From Irregularibacter muris (lineage in GTDB: Bacteria; Bacillota; Clostridia; Eubacteriales; Garciellaceae), in contig NZ_JANKAS010000002.1 in NCBI RefSeq assembly GCF_024622505.1, positions 248,001 to 312,000 on the forward strand: DNA of 64,000 bases, in the 5' to 3' direction. The number at the start of each line of letters is the position of its first letter. Position 1 is the stretch's first letter. The position numbers and the translations under genes were made by a program. This document shows, piece after piece, positions 16,062 to 24,869 of the stretch. The notes beneath the pieces are model-generated. The model saw only the letters and a program-made list of their open reading frames with translations. It had not been told where the DNA came from and made no database searches.

Positions 16062-17255
16062 TTAACTTTTTATAAAGGCTTCTAACCGATCTAATCCTTC
16101 CTTTATATTTTCCATGGAAGTAGCATAGGATAAACGAATAAAATTATCCATTCCAAATGCTGTGCCAGGTATGACCGCTACATGGGCCTTTTCTAATAAT
16201 AGTTCTGCAAAGCTTACAGAGGAATCTATAAGTCTTTCATTTACTTTTGCTCCAAAAGCTTTAGAAATATCTACAAATACATAGAAAGCTCCCTCAGGGT
16301 ATATATAATCAATGTTGGCCATATTTTTTAAGCGTTCAACCATATAAAGTCTCCTCTTATTAAATTCCTCTGTCATCTCATATAAAACAGGGGAATGCTC
16401 TTGTAAAGCTGCCAGGCCAGCATATTGTGTAATAGAACTAGGATGAGATGTTGCATGACTTTGAATTGTGCCCATTGTTTTAATAACTGTTCTATTAGAA
16501 GCCGTGTATCCTAGTCTCCAACCAGTCATAGCATAGGACTTTGACATCCCATTAATTAATATTGTAAGTTCTCTTATTTCAGAATTTAATGATGCAATAC
16601 TGGTATGCTTTTTACCATCATATACCATCTTTTCATAAATCTCATCAGAAATAACATATATTTGTTTCTCAATAGCTATATTCGCAATGGTCTCCAACTC
16701 ATTTTTAGAATATATTGTCCCTAAAGGATTATTAGGTGTATTAAGAAATATGGCTTTTGTTTTAGGGGTTATTGCTGATAAAAGTTCCTCTCCCGTTATC
16801 TTAAAATTATTTTCTTTTTGTGTTTGAACAAATATTGGGACTGCTCCCACCAGTTTGACCATCTCAGGATAACTTACCCAGTAGGGTATGGGAATAATAA
16901 TTTCATCTCCCGGATTACAAATAGCTTGAAGGGCCGTTGAAATACTATGTTTTGCTCCACTATTAATAATGATTTCTTCTGGGGAATAATCTATATTATT
17001 ATCTCTTCTTAATTTTTCAGATATCGCTTCCCTTAAGGATAAAATGCCATTTACAGGTGTATATTTTGTTAAGCCTTTTTGTATTGCCCTAATACCTGCC
17101 TCTCTAATATATTCAGGTGTATCAAAATCAGGTTCACCTACACCAAATGTTATTACATCTAGACCCTCTGCTTTTAATTGGTTTGCAGTTGCTGTGACAG
17201 ATAATGTTGCCGAGGGTGTAATATTTTTAATATAATCAGATAGCATCTTTTTCAT
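16062..17255 (-). CDS. Aspartate/aromatic aminotransferase, class I (PLP)
   Basis: A fold-type I aminotransferase of 397 residues, close to Bacillus-type aspartate aminotransferase (AspB/PatA group). Markers are FGVGEPDFDTP at the N-terminus, NTPNNPLGT, SDEIYEKM (Asp/Tyr for PLP), Schiff-base Lys in MSKSYAMTGWRLGY and FIRLSYATS (substrate-carboxylate Arg). The ATG follows AAGGAGG by 8 nt and lies 12 nt after the PadR-like gene, with which it is probably co-transcribed. Exact amino-acid preference is not deducible. Confidence 0.92.
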   Translation of the reverse strand: MKKMLSDYIKNITPSATLSVTATANQLKAEGLDVITFGVGEPDFDTPEYIREAGIRAIQKGLTKYTPVNGILSLREAISEKLRRDNNIDYSPEEIIINSGAKHSISTALQAICNPGDEIIIPIPYWVSYPEMVKLVGAVPIFVQTQKENNFKITGEELLSAITPKTKAIFLNTPNNPLGTIYSKNELETIANIAIEKQIYVISDEIYEKMVYDGKKHTSIASLNSEIRELTILINGMSKSYAMTGWRLGYTASNRTVIKTMGTIQSHATSHPSSITQYAGLAALQEHSPVLYEMTEEFNKRRLYMVERLKNMANIDYIYPEGAFYVFVDISKAFGAKVNERLIDSSVSFAELLLEKAHVAVIPGTAFGMDNFIRLSYATSMENIKEGLDRLEAFIKS

Positions 17256-17267
17256 TTTTGAACCTCC

Positions 17268-17648
17268 TTATTTATAGACTTCTTGTAGGATATTGTTGAC
17301 CATCTCTAAAGAATCATCTAAAGTTGATTTATAACTCTTCTTAATGATCTTAAAATATTCTAAGCCTTGATCAGTAATTTTATAATATCTGATGGTTTTT
17401 TTATCAGGTTCTCTCCACCAACCCTTTATATATCCTTTTTCTTCTAAGTCTCTAAGTAGAGGATAGATCATTCCTGGACTTGGCTCCCATTTATCCTTAA
17501 ATGTTTTGCTAATTGTCTCTATTAATTGATTTCCATAATAATCTTTTTTACTTAGAAAATTCAAAATAAGCAATTTCACTAAGGATGTAGTGCTTATTTT
17601 TAAAACAGCATTTCGGTTTCGTTCACCCTTATAGAAAGACATTATCAT
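17268..17648 (-). CDS. PadR-family transcriptional regulator
   Basis: A 126-residue winged-helix regulator with the PadR signature 'LLILNFLSKKDYYGNQLIE.IS' and the wing 'PSPGMIYPLLRDLEEKGYIKGWW'. A short C-terminal helix presumably serves for dimerisation. PadR proteins usually repress a neighbouring gene and sometimes bind small molecules. It starts 1 nt after the PHP-gene stop codon and 12 nt before the aminotransferase, so it may control this small operon. Confidence 0.88.
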   Translation of the reverse strand: MIMSFYKGERNRNAVLKISTTSLVKLLILNFLSKKDYYGNQLIETISKTFKDKWEPSPGMIYPLLRDLEEKGYIKGWWREPDKKTIRYYKITDQGLEYFKIIKKSYKSTLDDSLEMVNNILQEVYK

Positions 17649-17649
17649 C

Positions 17650-18477
17650 TCACTCCAATATATCTTTTCTTTTTTTTAGTTCATGTAAAAGTGATTCATC
17701 AATATTTAATGAGCCTAGTATTGGCTGACCACCATATAAGTGACCATGGCAATCAGTTCCCCCTGTAATAATCAAATTATATTGTTTTGCAATATGGAAA
17801 TACAAATTGGTTGTTTCGGGATTATGCTTTGAATGATAAACTTCTATTCCTTGCAAATCACAATCTACTAACTCTTTTACAATAGATAAATTTCCAATTA
17901 ATCCTGGATGGGCCAGTACTGGTACACCCCCACAATCAATAATAGTTTTGATGGCTTCGCAGGGAGTTATTTTATATCTTTCCACATAAGCAGGTCCGGT
18001 GTTATTAATATATTTATCAAAAGCCTCTTTTATGCTTTGTACATAGTTATGTTTTTGTAAAATTCTAGCGATATGGGGACGACCAATAGATGCATCTCCA
18101 GCTAATTTTTCAACTTCATCTAGATCAATATGCAACCCTAAATTTTGAAGCTTTTCCACCATTTTTTTCGCTCTAATCTGGCGGGCATGGCGTATATTTT
18201 TTAATAATTCTTGAAACCAATTTGCACGATAATCAATATAGTAACCTAATATATGTACTTCTAGTCCGTTATAATCAGTATTAATTTCTATACCTGGTAT
18301 AACTTCAACGCCTAACTGTTTCCCTGTAATTATGGCTTTTTCTATGCCATCTGTGGTATCATGGTCGGTAATTGCAATGGCCTTTAAATTTTTCTTATAG
18401 GCCCATTGAACAACTTCCTGGGGGGTAAATAACCCATCTGAGGCTAAGGTATGAACGTGTAGATCTATAAATCCCAC
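17650..18477 (-). CDS. PHP-domain phosphoesterase (YciV/RNase AM-like)
   Basis: A 275-residue PHP-superfamily protein. Metal ligands are visible in order: DLHVHTLASDG, ITDHDTTDG, PGIEINTD, HILGYY, then VLAHPG, GIEVYHSKH and GTDCHG. This matches the trinuclear-metal PHP phosphoesterases such as YciV (RNase AM, which trims RNA 5' ends or hydrolyses pAp). The start is GTG, with GGAGGAGA upstream. It is the first gene of the PHP-PadR-aminotransferase run. The substrate assignment is family inference. Confidence 0.88.
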   Translation of the reverse strand: MGFIDLHVHTLASDGLFTPQEVVQWAYKKNLKAIAITDHDTTDGIEKAIITGKQLGVEVIPGIEINTDYNGLEVHILGYYIDYRANWFQELLKNIRHARQIRAKKMVEKLQNLGLHIDLDEVEKLAGDASIGRPHIARILQKHNYVQSIKEAFDKYINNTGPAYVERYKITPCEAIKTIIDCGGVPVLAHPGLIGNLSIVKELVDCDLQGIEVYHSKHNPETTNLYFHIAKQYNLIITGGTDCHGHLYGGQPILGSLNIDESLLHELKKRKDILE

Positions 18478-18642
18478 TATATCTCCTCCAGTATTTTAAA
18501 AAACTAATTTAATATTTTTTCCAATTGCTTATTATTATACCCAAATTTATACAGAAATTTTACTATATTTATTATATCAGAAATACTAAATATTCTCATA
18601 GGAGATTTACTTATTTTATCAAAACTTATTGGAATCAAGTCT

Positions 18643-18688
18643 AATTATAAAAGGCCTGCTTATTATAATAAGCAGGCCTTTTATAATT
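18643..18688. terminator. 22-bp perfect palindromic terminator after spoVS
   Basis: Arms 18643-18664 and 18667-18688 are perfectly complementary, with an AGGCCTGCTTATT core and A/T ends. It lies just past the spoVS stop codon. Confidence 0.85.
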
Positions 18689-18698
18689 AAATCTAGTT

Positions 18699-18959
18699 TT
18701 ATCTAGGTTGAATAATCAATTTAATACCCGTTCTTTCTTCACCGTCAATTTCAATATCTGTAAATGCAGGTATGCAAATAAGATCTACACCACTAGGAGC
18801 AACAAAACCTCTTGCAATAGCTACTGATTTAACTGCCTGATTAAGAGCGCCGGCTCCGATAGCTTGTATCTCGGCTCCCCCTTTTTCCCTTAAAACCCCC
18901 GCTAAGGCACCAGCGACTGAATTTGGATTTGATTTAGCTGATACTTTTAATACTTCCAT
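18699..18959 (-). CDS. spoVS: Stage V sporulation protein S
   Basis: An 86-residue protein of the highly conserved SpoVS/Alba-like family, starting MEVLKVSAKSNPNSVAGALA. It affects spore coat assembly and core dehydration in B. subtilis and may bind nucleic acid. The sequence is of full length. It follows ymdB, as in Bacillus (rny-ymdB-spoVS), but after a 139-nt gap holding a sigma-H-type promoter. Sigma-H control of spoVS is known in B. subtilis. Confidence 0.97.
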   Translation of the reverse strand: MEVLKVSAKSNPNSVAGALAGVLREKGGAEIQAIGAGALNQAVKSVAIARGFVAPSGVDLICIPAFTDIEIDGEERTGIKLIIQPR

Positions 18960-19020
18960 TTTATAGCCCCCTTTATTATTGTAATGAAAAGTTAAAAGTT
19001 AAATGTATTCATATAACATA

Positions 19021-19049
19021 CTATTCTACATTTTGTATTAAAATCCTTT
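19021..19049 (-). promoter_or_regulatory. Probable sigma-H promoter of spoVS
   Basis: On the minus strand, AAAGGATTT (19049-19041) and GTAGAATAG (19029-19021) are 11 nt apart. They match the sigma-H pattern RNAGGAWWW / RNNGAATWW, with only the last base deviating. The expected start of transcription is about 50 nt before the spoVS ATG. Confidence 0.6.
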
Positions 19050-19098
19050 TTTTATTTTGCTATTTATAACAAGTGATGAATTATTTTCAGAATGAATT

Positions 19099-19881
19099 TT
19101 AAAGAGTGCACAATTGATAATATCTTTTTATGCTGGTGCACTTTCCATTGGTTTCATCTATTTCCGCAATTATAGCATTTATTTGTACTGGACCTTCTGC
19201 TAATTCAAATCGTATTGGTCGTTGAGTCATAAATTTCTTAATAATAATGTCTTTATCAACTCCAAGCACAGAGTTAGATGGACCAGTCATTCCTATATCC
19301 GTTATGTATCCTGTACCCTGTGTTAGAATCTTTTCATCCGCTGTTTGCACATGAGTATGTGTTCCAAAAACCAACGAAGCTCTGCCATCGGTAAACCAAC
19401 CCATAGCCACTTTTTCTGCAGTGGCTTCGGCGTGAAAATCCAGTATGATAATATCTGCCTTTTCTTTAATCTGCATATAATCTTTTTCAAAAGTTCCAAA
19501 TGGACAATCTAAAGGGGGAAGAAAAACCCTTCCAGATAAATTCATTATAGCGATATTTATGCCCTTTTTATCTATAATGGTATATCCTTTACCGGGACAG
19601 GGTGAAGGGTAATTAGAAGGACGAACCAATCTATCCTCCTCATCAATGTAGTCAAAAATTTCTCGTTTATCCCACACATGATTACCCATGGTAAGAATAT
19701 CAATTCCATAGGATAATAGTTCCTGACTATTTTTATAAGTTAATCCATTTCCTCCTGAGGCATTTTCTCCATTTGCAATGACAAACTCTATATCATTGTC
19801 ACGAATTATAGATGGCAGATAATCTCTTAGAACATGTCGACCTGGACGCCCCACGATATCACCTATAATAAGAAATTTCAT
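19099..19881 (-). CDS. ymdB: YmdB family metallophosphoesterase (2',3'-cyclic nucleotide phosphodiesterase)
   Basis: A 260-residue calcineurin-like phosphodiesterase reading from ATG 19881, 8 nt after GGAGG; an in-frame GTG at 19890 is part of the RBS. Metal motifs are IIGDIVGRPGRHVL, ANGENASGGNGLT, MGNHVWDKR, LDFHAEATAEK and GTHTHVQTADE. In B. subtilis YmdB hydrolyses 2',3'-cAMP and influences biofilm gene expression. It lies immediately downstream of rny, the conserved rny-ymdB pair, linking it to RNA turnover. Confidence 0.93.
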   Translation of the reverse strand: MKFLIIGDIVGRPGRHVLRDYLPSIIRDNDIEFVIANGENASGGNGLTYKNSQELLSYGIDILTMGNHVWDKREIFDYIDEEDRLVRPSNYPSPCPGKGYTIIDKKGINIAIMNLSGRVFLPPLDCPFGTFEKDYMQIKEKADIIILDFHAEATAEKVAMGWFTDGRASLVFGTHTHVQTADEKILTQGTGYITDIGMTGPSNSVLGVDKDIIIKKFMTQRPIRFELAEGPVQINAIIAEIDETNGKCTSIKRYYQLCTL

Positions 19882-19939
19882 TTTTGTCACCTCCTTTATT
19901 GGATTCCTAGTATCAATTATATTTTACCCTACTAGCTAT

Positions 19940-19973
19940 AAAAATAAAGAAGCCGTACGGCTTCTTTATTTTT
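19940..19973. terminator. Perfect inverted repeat between rny and ymdB
   Basis: AAAAATAAAGAAGCCG (19940-19955) pairs perfectly with 19958-19973. On the minus strand the 3' arm ends in a T-rich run, so it attenuates transcription from rny into ymdB. Confidence 0.8.
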
Positions 19974-19978
19974 ATGTT

Positions 19979-21526
19979 TTATTTAGCATATTCTATTGAA
20001 CGTGTTTCCCTTATCACATTTATTTTGATCTGTCCTGGATATTCTAGCTCTTCTTCTATTTTCTTTGCAATGGATCTTGATATATGAATCATTTCAAGAT
20101 CATCAATTTCATCAGGTTTTACCATGATTCTAATTTCACGCCCTGCTTGAATGGCAAAGGATTTTTCTATTCCTTGAAAAGAATTAGCGATATCTTCTAG
20201 TTTTTCTAGACGTCTTATATAGGATTCTAGGGTCTCACGTCTAGCGCCAGGACGGGCCGCAGATATTGCATCAGCCGCCTGTACAATAACTGCTTCAATG
20301 GATTGAGGCTCCACATCACCATGGTGTGCTTCCATTGCATGAATAACTTGTGGAGATTCCTTATACCTTCTTAGTAAATCTACGCCTATCTCAACATGTG
20401 GACCTTCCATTTCATGATCCACAGCTTTACCAATATCGTGAAGTAATCCTGCTCTTTTAGCTACTTTAACATCGACTTCTAGTTCTGTAGCCATAATGCC
20501 AGATAAATAGGCTACTTCAATGGAATGCTTTAATACATTCTGTCCATAACTTGTCCTAAACTTCAAACGACCTAACAGTTTAATTATTTCGGGATGAAGA
20601 CCATGTATCCCTGTATCAAAGGAGGCCTTTTCTCCCTCTTCTCGAATATGGTTTTCTACTTCTTTTTTGGCCTTCTCTACCATTTCTTCTATCCGTGCAG
20701 GATGAATTCTACCATCGAGTATTAATTTTTCTAAAGCAATTCGTGCAGTTTCCCTTCTAATAGGATCAAATCCTGACAAAATCACTGCTTCTGGGGTATC
20801 ATCAATGATTAAATCGATACCAGTTAGAGTTTCCAATGTACGAATATTTCGTCCTTCCCTTCCAATGATCCTTCCCTTCATCTCATCATTTGGTAAGGAG
20901 ACAACGGATACAGTTGTTTCAGCTACATGATCAGCTGCACATTTTTGTATAGCGTAGGTAATAATTTCCTTGGCTTTCTTATCTGCATCTTCCTTAGCTT
21001 GGGCCTCTATATTTTTTATTAAAATGGCAGATTCCCTGGTAATTTCCTTTTCTACATCGGCAAGAAGAAGTTGCCTTGCTTCTTCATGGGTAAGTCCTGA
21101 TAATCGTTCCAATTCTTCTAATTGTTTTTGATATAAATCCTGTACTGCGAGTTGGTTTGATTCAATTTCTTTAGATCTTTTTAGTAAGCCTTCTTCTCTT
21201 TTTTCCAAGCTATCTGATTTTCTTTCAAGATTTTCTTCCTTTTGAAGAACTCTTCTTTCCAGGCGTTGGATTTCATTTCTTCTTTCTCTGTTTTCTCTTT
21301 CAAGTTCATTTCTTATGGCATGAACCTCTTCTTTAGCTTCTAATAATACTTCTTTCTTACTGGTTTCAGCTTCTTTTAATGCGTCTTCTACAATTTTAGC
21401 TGCTGTCTCTTCTGCATTAGCAATTTTACCTTCTGCAATATATCTTCTAATATAATACCCTAAACCAAAAGTTATGATTGCTACTACAAAAGTTAGAATA
21501 ATGTTTAAAAATACATTGTCAAAAAT
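19979..21526 (-). CDS. rny: Ribonuclease Y, apparently with an ATT start codon
   Basis: Membrane-anchored endoribonuclease that initiates mRNA decay. The catalytic part is clear: KH domain ([21 protein letters not shown]) and HD domain ([12 protein letters not shown] ... [23 protein letters not shown]). The first standard start codon in frame (TTG 21208) would give only 409 residues and remove the membrane anchor. The frame runs open further upstream and encodes the usual N-terminus: a hydrophobic stretch ([18 protein letters not shown]), then a coiled coil with EVLLEAKEE and [15 protein letters not shown]. The only well-placed initiator is ATT at 21526-21524, 9 nt after AAGGAGG, giving 515 residues, the normal RNase Y length. 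A sequencing frameshift is the alternative. ymdB follows downstream. Confidence 0.88.
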   Translation of the reverse strand: MFDNVFLNIILTFVVAIITFGLGYYIRRYIAEGKIANAEETAAKIVEDALKEAETSKKEVLLEAKEEVHAIRNELERENRERRNEIQRLERRVLQKEENLERKSDSLEKREEGLLKRSKEIESNQLAVQDLYQKQLEELERLSGLTHEEARQLLLADVEKEITRESAILIKNIEAQAKEDADKKAKEIITYAIQKCAADHVAETTVSVVSLPNDEMKGRIIGREGRNIRTLETLTGIDLIIDDTPEAVILSGFDPIRRETARIALEKLILDGRIHPARIEEMVEKAKKEVENHIREEGEKASFDTGIHGLHPEIIKLLGRLKFRTSYGQNVLKHSIEVAYLSGIMATELEVDVKVAKRAGLLHDIGKAVDHEMEGPHVEIGVDLLRRYKESPQVIHAMEAHHGDVEPQSIEAVIVQAADAISAARPGARRETLESYIRRLEKLEDIANSFQGIEKSFAIQAGREIRIMVKPDEIDDLEMIHISRSIAKKIEEELEYPGQIKINVIRETRSIEYAK

Positions 21527-21769
21527 ATTACCACACCTCCTTATTCAATTTTCACAAAAAAAATAAACCATAAAAGGCTGATTGAATCAGATTGAAAATA
21601 GATCTTTTATTTATTTCATAGATCAGTATTTTCCATTATACCTGTCTTAGCCTAAAAAATAAATTTCATTATTTTGATTTAATTGTATAACTTTTTCAAA
21701 ATTGTGTCAAGGTTACAAAATCCTGATAGAGCTCTTTATTCAGGTACAATAAAGGGTGGTAAAATTTAA

Positions 21770-21793
21770 AAATCCCCTTATATAAGGGGATTT
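21770..21793 (-). terminator. recA terminator
   Basis: AAATCCCCTTA/TAAGGGGATTT forms a perfect stem around TA immediately after the recA stop codon. The T-rich tail lies on the minus strand. Confidence 0.75.
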
Positions 21794-21795
21794 AA

Positions 21796-22827
21796 TTATT
21801 CACTATCGGTTTGGTTATTCTCTTCTTCATTATTTTTAATAATAAGATTATAACGTTCTCTAATCTTATTTTCAATTTCTTGGAAAACTTGAGGATTATC
21901 TTTTAAGAACTGTTTTGCATTTTCTCGTCCCTGACCTAATCTATGATCGTTGTATGAATACCAGGCACCTGCTTTATTAATAATCTCACATTCAGCGGCA
22001 ACATCTAATAGGTCACCCTCTTTGGATATTCCCTCTCCATACATGATATCAAATTCTGCCTGTTTAAAAGGAGGAGCTACTTTATTTTTAACCACTTTTA
22101 CTCTTGTCCTATTTCCAATCATTTCTTGCCCCTGTTTTAAGGTTTCAATTCTACGAACATCTAAACGTACTGAAGAATAAAATTTAAGTGCTCGTCCTCC
22201 TGGAGTAGTTTCTGGATTTCCAAACATCACTCCAACCTTTTCCCTGAGTTGGTTAATAAAAATAGTGGTCGTTCTCGATTTATTTATAGCACCTGTGAGC
22301 TTTCTAAGAGCTTGTGACATTAATCTTGCCTGTAATCCCACATGGGAATCACCCATTTCACCTTCAATTTCAGCTTTAGGTACAAGAGCAGCTACCGAGT
22401 CCACAACGACAATATCCACTGCTCCACTACGAACTAAGGCTTCACAAATTTCCAAGGCTTGCTCCCCTGTATCAGGTTGAGAAACAATTAAACTATCTAT
22501 ATCTACTCCTAATGCTTTTGCATAGACTGGATCTAAAGCATGCTCAGCATCAATAAAGGCGGCAGCACCACCAGTTTTCTGAGCTTCAGCGATCATGTGT
22601 AGGGCTACTGTTGTCTTACCTGAAGATTCTGGTCCATATATTTCAACTACTCTCCCTCGTGGAACACCTCCAATACCCAATGCAATGTCTAAACCTATTG
22701 AAGAAGTGGAGATTGATTCAATATTTAACCTTGCTGATTGTTCACCTAGTTTCATAACTGAACCTTTTCCAAACTGTTTTTCAATTTGTTTTAAAGCCAT
22801 CTCTAGTGCTTTTTTCTTTTCAACCAT
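21796..22827 (-). CDS. recA: Recombinase RecA
   Basis: Strand-exchange ATPase that also triggers LexA self-cleavage. The 343 residues are standard length. Walker A is GPESSGKTT, Walker [12 protein letters not shown], loop L1 near [10 protein letters not shown], and L2 runs [22 protein letters not shown]. An in-frame TAA two codons before the ATG fixes the start at 22827. The ribosome-binding site is unusual: AAGGTAGGTG lies 24 nt before the ATG with a hairpin in between. A consensus promoter and a LexA box lie upstream, so it is SOS-inducible. It lies between cinA and rny, as in Bacillus. Confidence 0.98.
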   Translation of the reverse strand: MVEKKKALEMALKQIEKQFGKGSVMKLGEQSARLNIESISTSSIGLDIALGIGGVPRGRVVEIYGPESSGKTTVALHMIAEAQKTGGAAAFIDAEHALDPVYAKALGVDIDSLIVSQPDTGEQALEICEALVRSGAVDIVVVDSVAALVPKAEIEGEMGDSHVGLQARLMSQALRKLTGAINKSRTTTIFINQLREKVGVMFGNPETTPGGRALKFYSSVRLDVRRIETLKQGQEMIGNRTRVKVVKNKVAPPFKQAEFDIMYGEGISKEGDLLDVAAECEIINKAGAWYSYNDHRLGQGRENAKQFLKDNPQVFQEIENKIRERYNLIIKNNEEENNQTDSE

Positions 22828-22832
22828 TTTTT

Positions 22833-22849
22833 ACCAGACTAAGTCTGGT
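22833..22849 (-). promoter_or_regulatory. Hairpin between the recA Shine-Dalgarno sequence and start codon
   Basis: ACCAGAC-TTA-GTCTGGT forms a 7-bp stem exactly between AAGGTAGGTG (22860-22851) and ATG (22827). Folding it would cut the 24-nt spacing to about 7 nt, the normal SD-to-start distance. Confidence 0.6.
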
Positions 22850-22876
22850 TCACCTACCTTTCAAGTAATAAAAGTT

Positions 22877-22890
22877 CGAACAAATGTTCT
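22877..22890. promoter_or_regulatory. LexA (SOS) box of recA
   Basis: CGAACAAATGTTCT matches CGAACRNRYGTTYG at all but the last base and lies at the expected transcription start of recA. Confidence 0.85.
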
Positions 22891-22896
22891 AATCTT

Positions 22897-22925
22897 ATTA
22901 TATATAATAATCCTTAATAGGTCAA
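22897..22925 (-). promoter_or_regulatory. recA promoter
   Basis: On the minus strand, TTGACC (22925-22920) and TATAAT (22902-22897) are spaced by 17 nt. The -35 overlaps the cinA stop codon. Confidence 0.8.
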
Positions 22926-24160
22926 ACAATAGTATTAAGTTTTTCCCTAAGCAGATTTAACGCTAATTTGGCGGCTCTTTCCTGAATGTCCTCTCTATCT
23001 CCTCGCAAACGTAATTCTTTTACTAGGATATCTCCCTTATACAGCATTCCAATATAAACTAACCCCACAGGTTTAGTTTCTGTACTCCCCCCTGGTCCTG
23101 CTATGCCGGTAATAGCCATGACAATATCTGTTTTCGTATGTAAAAATAGCTTCTGACACAGCTCCTTTGCAGTTTCTGCACTTACAGCCCCATATTTCTC
23201 AATAGTTTCAGGAGATACTCCTATGATATTTTCTTTGGCATCATTTGAATAACAGACAACACCACTGTGAAAAACTTTTGAAATATCTGGGATTTTTGTT
23301 AGCTTGCTAGCCACTAAGCCCCCTGTACAAGATTCAGCTATAGAAAATGATCTATTTTTAGCTAATAATAGTTTTCCCACTATAGTTTCCAGTAAATCAT
23401 TTTTGCCCCCATAAATATTTTCCCCCATTCTTTTCATAATAATATCTTCAAAGGGCTGTAAAATTTGACTTGCCTGTTCTTGACTATCAGCATTAGCGGT
23501 AAGTCTTAAGAGGACTTCGTGATTTCCAGCATAAGTAGCTATAGTTGGATTATACTGTTTATCGATTATATCCATAAGCTCACTTTCTAATGTGGATTCT
23601 CCCACTCCTATAATCCTATAGTATCTTGAAAAAAAATGAGTCTCGGTTTTTTGGGCGAGAAAGGGTTTAACATGGATAGAGAACATATGTTTCATTTCCT
23701 TTGGTGGTCCTGGTAATAGTATAATCACTTTATCATCTTTTTCGATAATTACTCCTGGGGCTGTACCTTTATCATTAGGTATGGGTGTACTTCCTAAAGG
23801 TATGTAACTTTGTTTTATGTTATTTTCTGTCATCTTGCTATGACTACAATTAAAAATAGCTTGGATATGTTCTAATGATGAATGATGTGGGACTAAGGGA
23901 ATTTTTAGTAAATGGGAAAAAGTTTCTTTAGTTAAGTCATCTTGAGTAGGTCCTAGACCTCCCGTAGCAATAATAATATCTGAACGTTGAAGAGCTAACT
24001 CAATAGTGCTTTCTAATCTTTCAGGATTATCTCCTACAACAGAATGGTAGAACACATTAATACCCAAATGAGATAGTTCTTGAGAAAGATATTTTGAATT
24101 GGTATTTAAGGTATCTCCTAACAAAATTTCTGTTCCTATACATATTATTTCTCCATTCAT
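22922..24160 (-). CDS. cinA: CinA family protein (nicotinamide-nucleotide amidase / ADP-ribose pyrophosphatase)
   Basis: A 412-residue two-domain protein. The N-terminal MoaB/MoeA-like COG1058 domain contains IGTEILLGDTLNTN and TGGLGPTQDDLTKE. The C-terminal PncC amidase domain contains SIAESCTGGLVASKLT and ITGIAGPGGSTETKPVGLVYIG. It is implicated in recycling NMN from NAD and is co-expressed with recA in competence in some Firmicutes. It lies between pgsA and recA, the conserved pgsA-cinA-recA block. Confidence 0.95.
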   Translation of the reverse strand: MNGEIICIGTEILLGDTLNTNSKYLSQELSHLGINVFYHSVVGDNPERLESTIELALQRSDIIIATGGLGPTQDDLTKETFSHLLKIPLVPHHSSLEHIQAIFNCSHSKMTENNIKQSYIPLGSTPIPNDKGTAPGVIIEKDDKVIILLPGPPKEMKHMFSIHVKPFLAQKTETHFFSRYYRIIGVGESTLESELMDIIDKQYNPTIATYAGNHEVLLRLTANADSQEQASQILQPFEDIIMKRMGENIYGGKNDLLETIVGKLLLAKNRSFSIAESCTGGLVASKLTKIPDISKVFHSGVVCYSNDAKENIIGVSPETIEKYGAVSAETAKELCQKLFLHTKTDIVMAITGIAGPGGSTETKPVGLVYIGMLYKGDILVKELRLRGDREDIQERAAKLALNLLREKLNTIV

Positions 24161-24190
24161 TAGATCGTCTCCTTATCATATATGAGGATA

Positions 24191-24240
24191 TTGAAAATGA
24201 TAATAAGTAAGACAGATGTCTTACTTATTATCATTTTCAA
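24191..24240. terminator. 24-bp perfect palindrome at the end of pgsA
   Basis: Arms 24191-24214 and 24217-24240 are perfectly complementary. The pgsA stop codon lies inside the right arm, and the structure precedes cinA, so it limits readthrough in the operon. Confidence 0.8.
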
Positions 24241-24769
24241 TAAATATTTTTCTATTAATATAAATATAATCTATACCCGAAATAATGGTGAAAACTACTG
24301 CCAACCCCAAAGTGATTCTACTAAAAGGAAATCCTATTAAAGAAAAGGGGAAATTGTTTAAAAGAATTGAAATAATAGCCACGATTTGAGTAATGGTTTT
24401 TATTTTTCCCCACCAGCTAGCTGCAATTACAATACCATCTGCAGCAGCTAAAATTCGAAAACCTGTAATAGCAAATTCTCTAGCAATAATAATCATTGCT
24501 GCCCAAGATGAAATTTCTCCTAGCTCAACCAAAGATATTAAAGCGGCACTAATAAGTAATTTATCCGCTAAAGGATCCATAAATTTTCCAAATACAGTAA
24601 TTTGATTCCTACTTCGTGCAATATAGCCATCTAAACTATCGGTTAAGGCCGCAATAAAGAAAATAAAAGCAGCAATATAACGATAGTTGGGCACATCAAT
24701 AAGTACAAAAATCATAAAAACTGGAATCAATAATACTCTTAGAATAGTTAATCGATTTGCAGTATTCAT
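24221..24769 (-). CDS. pgsA: CDP-diacylglycerol--glycerol-3-phosphate 3-phosphatidyltransferase
   Basis: Makes phosphatidylglycerol-phosphate, the precursor of phosphatidylglycerol and cardiolipin. The 182-residue integral membrane protein carries the CDP-alcohol phosphotransferase signature DSLDGYIARSRNQITVFGKF followed by MDPLADK (D-x2-DG-x2-AR-x8-G-x3-D-x3-D). Several hydrophobic helices flank it (RVLLIPVFMIFVLI, AAMIIIAREFAITGF). It is the first gene of the pgsA-cinA-recA group. Confidence 0.95.
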   Translation of the reverse strand: MNTANRLTILRVLLIPVFMIFVLIDVPNYRYIAAFIFFIAALTDSLDGYIARSRNQITVFGKFMDPLADKLLISAALISLVELGEISSWAAMIIIAREFAITGFRILAAADGIVIAASWWGKIKTITQIVAIISILLNNFPFSLIGFPFSRITLGLAVVFTIISGIDYIYINRKIFIENDNK

Positions 24770-24869
24770 TCTCTTCCCTCCTGATAAAAGGTTATAAATT
24801 TTTTGTGATAATAAAGAATTATTGTTTATGATATCCTCCTATAGATCCACATTATTCAGAACAAATATA

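Noticed and set aside
19075-19100. CodY box near TTTTCAGAA
   Set aside because: Only the central half of AATTTTCWGAAAATT matches, and it lies at the end of ymdB, not in a promoter.
19979-21208. 409-residue RNase Y from TTG 21208
   Set aside because: It would lose the conserved membrane anchor and half of the coiled coil, and the TTG has no RBS.
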